Notes under the pieces: generated by a model
What the model saw: the letters and a program-made list of their open reading frames with translations, nothing else
The model's database searches: none
Told to the model about the DNA's origin: nothing
From: Cecembia rubra
GTDB lineage: Bacteria > Bacteroidota > Bacteroidia > Cytophagales > Cyclobacteriaceae
Assembly (NCBI RefSeq): GCF_003014575.1
Contig: NZ_PYGF01000004.1
Location: 162,556 to 226,555 of the forward strand
Direction: 5' to 3'
DNA length: 64,000 nt
Position numbers and translations under genes: made by a program
Shown: positions 6,970-16,000 of the stretch, in pieces
Layout: every line of letters starts with the position of its first letter
Numbering within the stretch: position 1 is the stretch's first letter

Positions 6970-8307
6970 ATGGCAAAAATACTTTTGATTGAAGACGACC
7001 TCAGTTATTCAAGGATTATCAAAAATTTTATTGAAAAGAATGGATTTGAGGTCCGATCTGCCCAAAAAACTTCTGATGGGATCAGTATCATCCGTTCGGG
7101 ATGGCCCGACTTAGTGATAACTGACTATAGATTACCCGATGGAAACGGCATGGATGTACTGGACTTCGCACTAAAGGTACATACTTCTTCCAAGGTGATA
7201 TTGATTACTAGTTATTCAGATATCAGAATTGCCGTCAAAGCAATCAAAATGGGTGCTATTGATTACATCACCAAACCAATTAATCCCGAAGAGCTCCTTG
7301 ATGCTGTCAACGAAGCATTGGCCATAGAGGAAGAACATGAATTAAAACCAGGATTAAATCCTGATCGAATTCAGGATTATATAAAAGGTTCGAGCGAACT
7401 ATCCAAAAAAATGGAAGAGCATATCGAATTGATTGCACCTACTGATTTGAATGTGCTGATCTTGGGTGAAACGGGTACAGGTAAGGAATTTGTCGCTAAA
7501 AAAATCCATAAGTTATCTACCCGAAAGGAAGGGCCTTTCATCGCAGTCGATTGTGGTGCAATCCCATCAGAATTAGCCTCCAGTGAACTTTTTGGCCACG
7601 TAAAAGGCTCATTTACCGGAGCCATAGACAATAAAACAGGACATTTTGAAATGGCAAATGGAGGAACACTTTTTTTGGATGAAGTAGGGAATTTGGGATC
7701 TGAAACCCAAATGATGCTCTTAAGGGCTATTCAGGAAAAAACCATAAGAAAAATTGGCTCCAATTCAGAAATCCAAATCAATGCAAGAATAATTGCGGCA
7801 ACCAATGAACCATTAAAACCAGGTGGAACTGAGGGGAAATTTAGAGAAGATCTTTTCCACAGACTAAATGAATTTTCAATTAACATCCCTTCATTGAAAG
7901 AACGTCCGGAGGATTTAAAAATTTTTATCCAAAGTTTCATACAACAGAGCAATGCAAGATTAAAAAAATCAGTAAACAATATTACTGAGGAAGCATCAAA
8001 AATTCTCCAACATTATTCATGGCCAGGAAATTTAAGAGAACTAAAAAATGTCATCCGTAGAGCCGTGTTGCTGGCTACTACCAATAGCCTTACTGCTGAT
8101 CTTTTACCCATCGAAATTATAGAATCATCTAGCCAAACTGAATCAATAACCAATGACGTTACGGCAAAAAGTTTGGAACAACAGGAAAAAGAACTGATAG
8201 AAAAAACCTTAATAGAAACAAAATACAACAAAAGTCAAACAGCTAAGCTCCTGGGAATCGATAGAAAAACTCTTTATAATAAAATGCAAAAATTCGGATT
8301 GAGCTGA
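6970..8307 (+). CDS. sigma-54-dependent NtrC-family response regulator
   Basis: A 445-residue activator with receiver, AAA+ and Fis-type HTH domains. The receiver has the acidic pair IEDD and phospho-acceptor Asp52 (ITDYRLPDGNG). The AAA+ part has Walker A (GETGTGKE), the sigma-54-contact loop in the GSFTGA form and Walker B (GGTLFLDEVG). The C-terminus has NKSQTAKLLGIDRKTLYNKM, a Fis-like helix-turn-helix. ATG 6970 gives the normal receiver start MAKILLIEDD; a GTG at 6949 would add seven residues. It ends one base from the convergent hybrid kinase gene, its likely partner. Two sigma-54 promoters in this window (6339, 62592) are candidate targets. Confidence 0.93.
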   Translation: MAKILLIEDDLSYSRIIKNFIEKNGFEVRSAQKTSDGISIIRSGWPDLVITDYRLPDGNGMDVLDFALKVHTSSKVILITSYSDIRIAVKAIKMGAIDYITKPINPEELLDAVNEALAIEEEHELKPGLNPDRIQDYIKGSSELSKKMEEHIELIAPTDLNVLILGETGTGKEFVAKKIHKLSTRKEGPFIAVDCGAIPSELASSELFGHVKGSFTGAIDNKTGHFEMANGGTLFLDEVGNLGSETQMMLLRAIQEKTIRKIGSNSEIQINARIIAATNEPLKPGGTEGKFREDLFHRLNEFSINIPSLKERPEDLKIFIQSFIQQSNARLKKSVNNITEEASKILQHYSWPGNLRELKNVIRRAVLLATTNSLTADLLPIEIIESSSQTESITNDVTAKSLEQQEKELIEKTLIETKYNKSQTAKLLGIDRKTLYNKMQKFGLS

Positions 8308-8308
8308 A

Positions 8309-10819
8309 TCAGGATATGGTCACTTTAAAATCTTCTTTTAATCTTTCCATTAATCCTTTGGTTTTGGAGAGCAATTGCAATACACTTTCCTGTACTGATC
8401 CTACCTTATTCTCTTTGATGGCAGTCTCAATCGATCTTGACAAATCTCCTTCTTCTGCCTTTATCTGGGATAGGCGGCTGCCCAGTTGATGGGTAATTTC
8501 CGATATTTTAGGCAGATCATTCTTTGTTAAAGCCTCTTCTAAGTCATTTAAATTTTGTGAGGTTACAAAAATAATATCTGACACCACCTCGGTCAGCATT
8601 TCCTCATCCCCCATACAGAATCTTTCAAGATCTGAAACATCATATTCTCCTTTAGTCTGATAATCCAAAACGGATGTTTTAACTGATTTAAGTTCTGACC
8701 TAATTAATGATCCGATTTTTGAAATGACAACTTCTTCTTTGAAGGGCTTTAAAATCAAAGCCTCAAACCCTTTACTTTGTAGGCTTTCCTCCTCTCCTGC
8801 AAATACATTGGCAGTCATGGCAATCAAGGGCAATTCGGCATATTTAGACCTGCTTTTTATCAATTTAAGAACATCATATCCACTTACCTCTGGCATTTGG
8901 ATGTCCAATATCCCCAGATCAAAGTCTTCTTCTTTGAAATTCTCCATAAAATCCACACCGCCACAATAGGAAGTTACGCAGGCTCCTTTTGTCTCCAGCA
9001 GCATCCTTAGCAATTTCAGTCCCACAGGATCATCATCAACCAAAAGGACCTGCACACCCTTCAAAGAAGGGAGTATTTCTTCTTGCTGATTGTTACTAAT
9101 TGAAACAGCATCTGTCACTGCCAAAGGAATTTTAACCTCAAACACGGTTCCTTTCCCTTCTGTGCTATCAAAAGCAATTGTTCCATTTTGAAGTTCAACC
9201 AATCTTTTGATGATGGACAAACCCAATCCGGTCCCGCCGTACTTTCTTGTCACAGAGGTATCTCCCTGATCAAACTCTTTAAAAATCCTGGACATGACCT
9301 CTTCTGACATTCCCATCCCGGTATCTTCAATCTTAATTTCCAATTGACCCTGGGCATTATAAGATATCGATACATTAACCCCTCCAGTATGGGTGAATTT
9401 GATGGCATTACTCAGCAAATTATTCAAAATCTGGTTGATCCTTAGCTGGTCACCAACCAATGCCTTACCTTCAGGTAAATCAAATTTCCATTCAAATCCC
9501 AAACCTTTTTCACCTGCTTTAAGGGAATAAAACTTTTTGACCGAAAGGAAAAGCGACATGGGATCAAAGGATTCTTTTACAATCTCTATCTTTCCTGCTT
9601 CCATTTTGGAGAAATCCAAAATATCATTGACAATCCCGATAAGAGTATTAGACGCAAAACCAATCATGTTTACAAATTCCTTTTGCTGGGAATTCAATTC
9701 GGTGTTATCCAACGCCTGCTGATAGCCTTGAATGGCATGAAGAGGGTTTCTGATTTCATGGCTCATGTTTGCCAAAAAGTCCTGTTTGGCCTTGGCTAGC
9801 CTATCCGAGGCCTTTTTTGCTTCCTCCAATCGCTCCCTATATGAATTTGCCTTCTTGACTTCATTTAATATACTGTAGATGAAACCAACAGAACCCACAA
9901 CTCCAAGGAATACCATTACGGCCAAAATAGTAGAAACTGTATAGGCAAGATCATATGCGGATTGGTTCTTGGTTCTATATTCTGCCAGGATATCCCGCTG
10001 AAGGCTTGAAATTAGTCCCTGAATCTGGGAAAAAACTTCTTTATTTTTATTGATGAGTCTTTCCTCCAGACTTACAAAATTTCTTTGAAGGCGCTGCTCA
10101 TCCTTAAACATTTCCGTCATGTATGATTTAAGGGCCTCAAGGGCATTCTCAGTCGATTCTGCATTTGCTGCACCTTGTACTGAAATGGACTGTAGCTCTT
10201 CCAGGTTCTTGACCATATCCAATAATTCCTCCTGAAATCCATCCATTTCATTGGGAACCATTTCGGATGTAGTCTCCCCTGTGTTTTTCTGTGGAATTGA
10301 AATTTCACCTAAAATATCCCTGTTACGGATCCTTCCCAAAAACTGCATTTCACTTCTCTCCTGCTGCCTTTTTATTCTCCTCTCGATATTCCTTAAGGCT
10401 TCTTCACTGAAAGTTCTGCTTGTCAGGTTATACCTAACCTCCTCAAGGCCAGCGTAAACCACCATCAACTCACTAATATTGAGACTTATTTTCTCATAAT
10501 TCTCCAGTTCAAGAGAGTCCTGCGCATGAGTTTTCAACCAGTCCAAGCGTCCTTTGACCCTATTGAGCGTTTCTTCAAGTACAGAATCCTTATCTGAGGT
10601 CCTTTCAGTTTTGGACATATCCAAAAGGTAAACATCAGCAAAGAGCCCATTGAGGTGCCTCAGCTTTTCATTGGGCTCGGATAGATTTTCTACTGTATCC
10701 AGAAGATTCCTGATACTGTAATAGGTAATAACACTGACAGAAATCACCAAAAAAGCTGCCAGGATAAAGCCGACAACTACCTTATTACCAACTTGATATT
10801 TCTTTTTTCTGTTTAGCAA
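8309..10819 (-). CDS. hybrid sensor histidine kinase with receiver and HPt-like domain
   Basis: An 836-residue membrane kinase. One transmembrane helix lies near residues 14-34, then about 250 residues of charged, helical sensor region, then a second helix near 294-316. A HisKA domain follows with phospho-His354 (MSHEIRNPLHA), then a HATPase_c (LSNAIKFT, EDTGMGMS, GTGLGLSI) and a receiver (LLVDDDP, LDIQMPE, LKPFKEE). The C-terminal helical part has ITHQLGSRLSQI, an HPt-like histidine. The sensor resembles the four-helix periplasmic bundles of CHASE3/MCP type. The only usable start near the first helix is TTG 10819. The stop of the upstream HNH gene is in the same frame 57 bases earlier. It likely phosphorylates the NtrC-type regulator encoded opposite. 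Confidence 0.88.
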   Translation of the reverse strand: MLNRKKKYQVGNKVVVGFILAAFLVISVSVITYYSIRNLLDTVENLSEPNEKLRHLNGLFADVYLLDMSKTERTSDKDSVLEETLNRVKGRLDWLKTHAQDSLELENYEKISLNISELMVVYAGLEEVRYNLTSRTFSEEALRNIERRIKRQQERSEMQFLGRIRNRDILGEISIPQKNTGETTSEMVPNEMDGFQEELLDMVKNLEELQSISVQGAANAESTENALEALKSYMTEMFKDEQRLQRNFVSLEERLINKNKEVFSQIQGLISSLQRDILAEYRTKNQSAYDLAYTVSTILAVMVFLGVVGSVGFIYSILNEVKKANSYRERLEEAKKASDRLAKAKQDFLANMSHEIRNPLHAIQGYQQALDNTELNSQQKEFVNMIGFASNTLIGIVNDILDFSKMEAGKIEIVKESFDPMSLFLSVKKFYSLKAGEKGLGFEWKFDLPEGKALVGDQLRINQILNNLLSNAIKFTHTGGVNVSISYNAQGQLEIKIEDTGMGMSEEVMSRIFKEFDQGDTSVTRKYGGTGLGLSIIKRLVELQNGTIAFDSTEGKGTVFEVKIPLAVTDAVSISNNQQEEILPSLKGVQVLLVDDDPVGLKLLRMLLETKGACVTSYCGGVDFMENFKEEDFDLGILDIQMPEVSGYDVLKLIKSRSKYAELPLIAMTANVFAGEEESLQSKGFEALILKPFKEEVVISKIGSLIRSELKSVKTSVLDYQTKGEYDVSDLERFCMGDEEMLTEVVSDIIFVTSQNLNDLEEALTKNDLPKISEITHQLGSRLSQIKAEEGDLSRSIETAIKENKVGSVQESVLQLLSKTKGLMERLKEDFKVTIS

Positions 10820-10873
10820 AACATTCAGGTTTAAGGCAATCCTACTCGCAATATCTATTCCAAACTGATCCTT

Positions 10874-11380
10874 TCAGGCAGTTCTAACCTCCAAAAAAGG
10901 CATCCATTCTTCTGCATGTCTTTCAGCGTATTCCGCGATAAAAAAACTCAAAGTGGGCCGGAATGGTTGGACCCTAAGCCTTAAGCCCGCCTGCTCTGGA
11001 GTTTTATCTCCCTTATTGACATTACAGCGATGACAAGCTGTAATCAGGTTGGTCCAGTTGGTTTTGCCTCCCTTTGATTTTGGGAGAACATGGTCGATCG
11101 TAAGGTGTTTTCGTGAACCGCAGTACTGACACTCATGACCATCCCTTCTAAATAAATTGGCCCTGTTGAGAATTACGCCTTTATAAGGAATGTTTTTATA
11201 TTCATTAAGCCGGATGACTGCCGGATATTTAAACTCCTGGTTGATTGTACGGATAATTAGGGATTCATAGTAACTCAGGCAGCTAACTTTTTCCAAAATG
11301 GACAAAACGAGTGCCTTCTGTACCGGAACAATGGCCACAGGAGAATGATCGAGGTTTAGAACTAAAACACGTTTTTCCAT
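10874..11380 (-). CDS. HNH endonuclease
   Basis: A 168-residue protein with a typical McrA-like HNH fold. The zinc knuckle CQYCG, the ββα-metal motif LTIDHVLPKSKGGKTNWTNL and the second knuckle CHRCN follow each other in the C-terminal half. The N-terminal 70 residues start VLVLNLDHSPVAIVP and form a conserved extension usual in this housekeeping Bacteroidota family. The cellular target is unknown. It is upstream of the hybrid kinase on the same strand with a 55-bp gap. Confidence 0.88.
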   Translation of the reverse strand: MEKRVLVLNLDHSPVAIVPVQKALVLSILEKVSCLSYYESLIIRTINQEFKYPAVIRLNEYKNIPYKGVILNRANLFRRDGHECQYCGSRKHLTIDHVLPKSKGGKTNWTNLITACHRCNVNKGDKTPEQAGLRLRVQPFRPTLSFFIAEYAERHAEEWMPFLEVRTA

Positions 11381-11436
11381 GATCCACTAATATAAAATCT
11401 TTGAACGGAAAAACCTGTTGTTCAATACGATTGTTT

Positions 11437-11904
11437 TTAAAACCGCATTCTGTCCAACTCTCTTTTTACATCTTTGGATTTGATATCCTCCCTTTTGTCA
11501 TGAAGTTTCTTGCCTCTGGCCAAGGCAATTTCCATTTTGGCCAGACCTTTGTCATTGATAAAAATCCTTATCGGTACGATGGACAATCCTTTTTCCTCAA
11601 ACTTAGATTCTAATTTGTCCAGCTCCTTTTTATTCAACAATAATTTTCTCTCCCTTACCGGATCATGGTTATAGCTTGCCGCCATGGAATATGGAGCAAT
11701 ATGCATCTGTTTTACAAACAGCTCACCCCTCTTAAAGTAACAATAGGCTTCTGTAAGTGAAACTTTCCCTTCCCTTACAGACTTGATTTCTGTGCCTCTC
11801 AATACAATGCCGGCAATAAAAGTATCCAGGAACTCAAATTCAAAACTTGCCTTTTTGTTCCTGATATTGATGATCTTATCAAATTTCTTTTTCTCCTGTG
11901 CCAT
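11437..11904 (-). CDS. smpB: SsrA-binding protein SmpB
   Basis: A 155-residue small basic protein that binds tmRNA and delivers it to stalled ribosomes for trans-translation. The family hallmarks are present: NKKASFEFEFLDTFIAGIVLRGTEIKSVREGKVSL near the start (given here only as a landmark), then the GLSIVPIRIFINDKGLAKMEIALARGKK region in pieces. The Lys/Arg-rich tail KKLHDKREDIKSKD leads into the RELDR C-terminus, which enters the decoding centre. Length is standard. The tmRNA gene itself is not in this window. Confidence 0.96.
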   Translation of the reverse strand: MAQEKKKFDKIINIRNKKASFEFEFLDTFIAGIVLRGTEIKSVREGKVSLTEAYCYFKRGELFVKQMHIAPYSMAASYNHDPVRERKLLLNKKELDKLESKFEEKGLSIVPIRIFINDKGLAKMEIALARGKKLHDKREDIKSKDVKRELDRMRF

Positions 11905-12025
11905 TCCTCTTTGCTCTATTCAATCTTTAAAATTCAGGCCATATCTACTAACCTTTGTGTAGCCCTTAATTTCATTTACTTAATGGTTCAATATCTCCAA
12001 GTTCCGAAATCCAACTTGCCTCAGC

Positions 12026-13030
12026 TTAAAACCTCATCCTTGCCTCAGGCACCACATCCAGTCCACTGAATTCTCCTTTGAGGAATTTATAATGCGCTGC
12101 CATAGCAATCATGGCTGCATTGTCTGTACAGTATTCGAATTTGGGCACATAAAGTTCCCATCCCGATTTTTCACTTTCTAGCTGAAGAGCTTCTCTAAGT
12201 CCTGAATTGGCCGAAACTCCTCCTGCTATAGCAATTTCCTTTATTCTGTGAAACTTGGCAGCTTTTTTCAACTTTTGAAGCAACATCTTGACCAGGGTAT
12301 ATTGCACTGAAGCACAAATATCAGGAAGATTGTCCTGAATAAAATCAGGATGCTCCTTTATCTTATCCCTCAGAAAATAAAGGACCGCAGTCTTGATCCC
12401 TGAAAAAGAAAAATCAAGCCCTGGCATATCTGAAACAGGAAAGGCAAAAGCATGTGGATTACCTTCTTTTGCATATTTGTCAATCAATGGTCCTCCTGGA
12501 TAAGGAAGGCCCAGCAACTTGGCTGTTTTGTCAAATGCCTCTCCCACTGCATCATCTGTAGTCTCACCAATAATCTCCATATCCAAAAAGTCCTTTACCA
12601 AAACCAATTGGGTATGGCCCCCACTAACTGTCAAACAAATAAATGGAAATTGGGGCTTTGGTTCTTCAATAAAATGTGCCAATATATGTGCCTGCATATG
12701 ATTGACCTCAATCAAAGGAATCCCTAAGGCATATGCAAAGGATTTGGCAAATGAAACACCCACCATCAAAGACCCCATCAATCCTGGACCTTTGGTAAAG
12801 GCTACAGCCGATAGGTCCTTTTTTGAAAGTCCAGAGCTATTCATGGCCTCAGTTACTACCGGAATGAGGTGCTGCTGATGGGCTCTTGATGCCAACTCCG
12901 GAACAACCCCTCCATATTTTTCGTGAACTGATTGCGTGGCGATTATATTATTAAGTACTTTGCCATCAGAAATTACAGATGCTGACGTTTCATCACATGA
13001 TGATTCTATTGCCAGTATATTGATCTTCAT
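12026..13030 (-). CDS. tsaD: tRNA N6-adenosine threonylcarbamoyltransferase TsaD
   Basis: A 334-residue ASKHA-fold enzyme that transfers threonylcarbamoyl from TC-AMP to A37 of ANN-decoding tRNAs (the t6A modification), together with TsaB and TsaE. Visible motifs are the N-terminal AIESSCDETSASV, the metal-binding HMQAHILAH, the nucleotide-binding LTVSGGHTQLV, and GGVSANSGLR and YCTDNAAMIA near the C-terminus. It starts at ATG 13030, 45 bp from the ATG of the divergent TamB-like gene. A -7-like box, TAACTTTC (13064-13057, minus strand), lies in that gap. Confidence 0.96.
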   Translation of the reverse strand: MKINILAIESSCDETSASVISDGKVLNNIIATQSVHEKYGGVVPELASRAHQQHLIPVVTEAMNSSGLSKKDLSAVAFTKGPGLMGSLMVGVSFAKSFAYALGIPLIEVNHMQAHILAHFIEEPKPQFPFICLTVSGGHTQLVLVKDFLDMEIIGETTDDAVGEAFDKTAKLLGLPYPGGPLIDKYAKEGNPHAFAFPVSDMPGLDFSFSGIKTAVLYFLRDKIKEHPDFIQDNLPDICASVQYTLVKMLLQKLKKAAKFHRIKEIAIAGGVSANSGLREALQLESEKSGWELYVPKFEYCTDNAAMIAMAAHYKFLKGEFSGLDVVPEARMRF

Positions 13031-13056
13031 TGCGCTTACTCCTTGGAAAAGAACCC

Positions 13057-13064
13057 GAAAGTTA
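13057..13064 (-). promoter_or_regulatory. candidate -7 promoter element for tsaD
   Basis: TAACTTTC on the minus strand is a 7/8 match to the Bacteroidota -7 box TAnnTTTG and lies 27 bp before the tsaD ATG. No clear -33 element was seen. Confidence 0.35.
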
Positions 13065-13075
13065 CGGAATTTTTA

Positions 13076-16000
13076 ATGAAAGCCTTAAGGCTAAGCTTTA
13101 GGTTGCTGCTTTTCCTTGTTTTCGGCATTTTACTAATTGCCATTTTACTGCAGATCCCAGCTGTTCAGACCCGAATTACTGCTTGGCTGACCACTTATAT
13201 TACAGATAATACTGGGTTCAAAACAAGCGTTTCCAAAGTAAGAATACGATGGTGGGATGCCGTATCCTTGAATGATGTCATAATTTATGACCATCAGGAT
13301 AGCTTAATGGTAGATCTAGAGGAAGTTTATATTGATTTTTCCTTACAAGGCTTATTAGATAGGTCCAACCCTGCCCTGGATCAGATCAAAATGGAAAAAG
13401 GCTATGTCCGTTTGATTTCCCATGATGACGATTTCCAGATGAACATTGCTGAATTTTTTGCCAGGCTAAATGAAATTCTCCCTGGAAAAAAAGACCCTAA
13501 TCAGCCTTCTGGAAAATTCAACATCAACAATATTTTCTTCAAAGAAACTTCATTGGACATCTTGAATTTTGTGACTGCGGCCGTTACTTCAGGATTTGAT
13601 TATACCAATCTGAGATTTAGGGACCTAATTGCCGATGTAGATGCTTTTTATACCAAAGGACCAGAATTGGGAATGAAAGTCAATTACCTGAGAGGAATAG
13701 AATCCACTTCAGGTATGGTATTTCAACAACTCAAAACTGATTTTACCTATACCCCAAACTCAATGGAGTTCAGTGATCTTTTTCTCCGCTCCAACAAAAC
13801 CGAAATCAAAGACTACCTGAGGTTTGATTTCGATTCCACTCGTTCCCTCAACAAATTTGTTGAGGAAGTTCGGATCACGGCGAGATTGGATGAAACAGCC
13901 CTTGATATTCAGGATTTAAGGTATTTCTCCGAAGAACTTCCCAATATTGAAGACAGGATCTATCTAAGCGGTGAAGTGAAAGGAACTGTATCAGATTTTT
14001 CCTCCGAACAGCTGCTTATTCGGTTTGGGCTAAGGAGTGCCTTGTTTGGAAAATTCAGAATTGAAGGTTTGCCCAACCTGGATGAGACCTTCTTCCAAAT
14101 GTCACTCGTAAACTCCGTCCTCAACAGCAATGACCTGGCTCCGTATATTTCAGATGAGGCCAGGAGAGAAATCAATAAGTTCAGGGACATCCGATTCGAT
14201 ACGGATTTTTCAGGCTATCTCCACATTTTTACAGCAAACGGCAACTTCCGTACCGGTATAGGTAATATGATTGGAAGGCTTCACTATAAATCAGAAGATG
14301 GGGAACCTACTTATACAGGAAGGGTAGAACTACGCAACCTGGATATAGGCGTCCTGCTTGAAGACCGGCAAAGATTCCAAAAAGTCAACCTTACAGGTAA
14401 CATCAGAGGAAGAGGTCTTTCCATTCAAAATGCCCTTTTGGAAATAGACGCTGACATAAAAAGCGCCGGGGTGAATGGCTACAATTATGTAAATATAAAA
14501 ACAGATGCAACTTACGGAAAGGATTTATTCCGTGGAAGTTTGGTCGTGAATGATCCCAACCTCAAAGGTGAAATCAGTGGAGTACTTGATGTTAGAGATG
14601 GAAAGGATTCTATCCGTTTAAATGCTGAACTGGATACCGCATTTCTCAAAAACCTAGGCATCATGGAAAGAGAAACCTTTATCAGCGGTAAAGTGGACAT
14701 GGATACCAAAGGGATTACTCTGGATGATATTGAAGGTATTGCTAGGTTTAGTGACATCAACCTGAGTTACGAAGGCAGAAACCTCTATGTAGACAACTTT
14801 TTCTTTCAATCACTTTTTACAGATGACTCCAGATTAATTTCCCTTAATTCTGACCTCTTGGTAGCCGGAATATCAGGAAAATTCAAAGTTGATGACCTAA
14901 TTAAGGACGTGGAAACACTGGGCAAGGAATATTTCGCAATCCTCACCAATGCCGAAAAGCCCGTCTCAAGAAAAAAGACAAGCAAACCTGAACCCTACAA
15001 CATAGATATCAATCTGAATTTCATTGACATCAACCCAATCATCAATTTGTTTGAACCGAAAGCCTCGATTTCCAAAAACACCCTCATCGAAGGCGCCTTT
15101 TATCAGACTCCGGACAACACCATTCTCAACTTTTTCTCGAGTGTTGACACTATTTATTACAATGGCAACTTCCTATTTAACACTAATCTAGACTTCAACA
15201 CCTCCAAACTGAATATGAACGATGAGGTACTGGCTTCATTCTATGTATTCTCAAAAAAGCAGGTACTGGGTTCTGGACTTACCTTCAACAACCTTGCGAT
15301 GGAAGCCATCTGGGATGAGTCAAATATTGACCTGACCTACAGGCAGGACCAGCTAGAAACAGGAAGTTATGTACGGGTAAAAAGTGAGATTACCATTTAT
15401 CCTGACCATACCACGATTGCTTTTGATCCCTCCGAATTAAAAGTTCTTGATAAAACCTGGAGATTTGACAATAATAACCAAATCTATATCTCAGGAAAAA
15501 GCCTACTGTTTGACAACATCAAACTATTTAACGAAAATCAGTTTATCTCATTCAATGGTACCATTTCACCCAATTCTGAGGATGTACTTTCCCTTCAGAT
15601 CCATGAGCTGAATCTGGATTTCTTTAATACCCTGAGCAATAAAGAATTTGAAGGGCGTGCAAATGGACAGTTTGGATTGAGCAATTTTTATGAAAGCATA
15701 GGAGTCAACGGGCAGCTCAAAATTGAGGAAATGTATATCAACAAATTCCTTATTGGCGACATCGATGCTGCCACCTATTTTGCAGGAAGATTAATCAACC
15801 TGAACCTGACCAATATTAGAGAAGGTAAAAAAGTGATTACTGTCAATGGCTATCTGGGAAGTGATGATGATGAACTTGCCCTCAGAGCCAATTTAAATGA
15901 AACCGATCTTTCTATTCTTGAGCCTTTTCTCTCAGACTACCTGAGCAGAATGGGGGGAACAGTTTCTGGCGAACTTGCAATTGAAGGCACTATAAATTTC

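Noticed and set aside
13043-13075. Extended TTG start for the TamB-like gene
   Set aside because: The region doubles as the tsaD promoter. ATG 13076 leads directly into the membrane helix.
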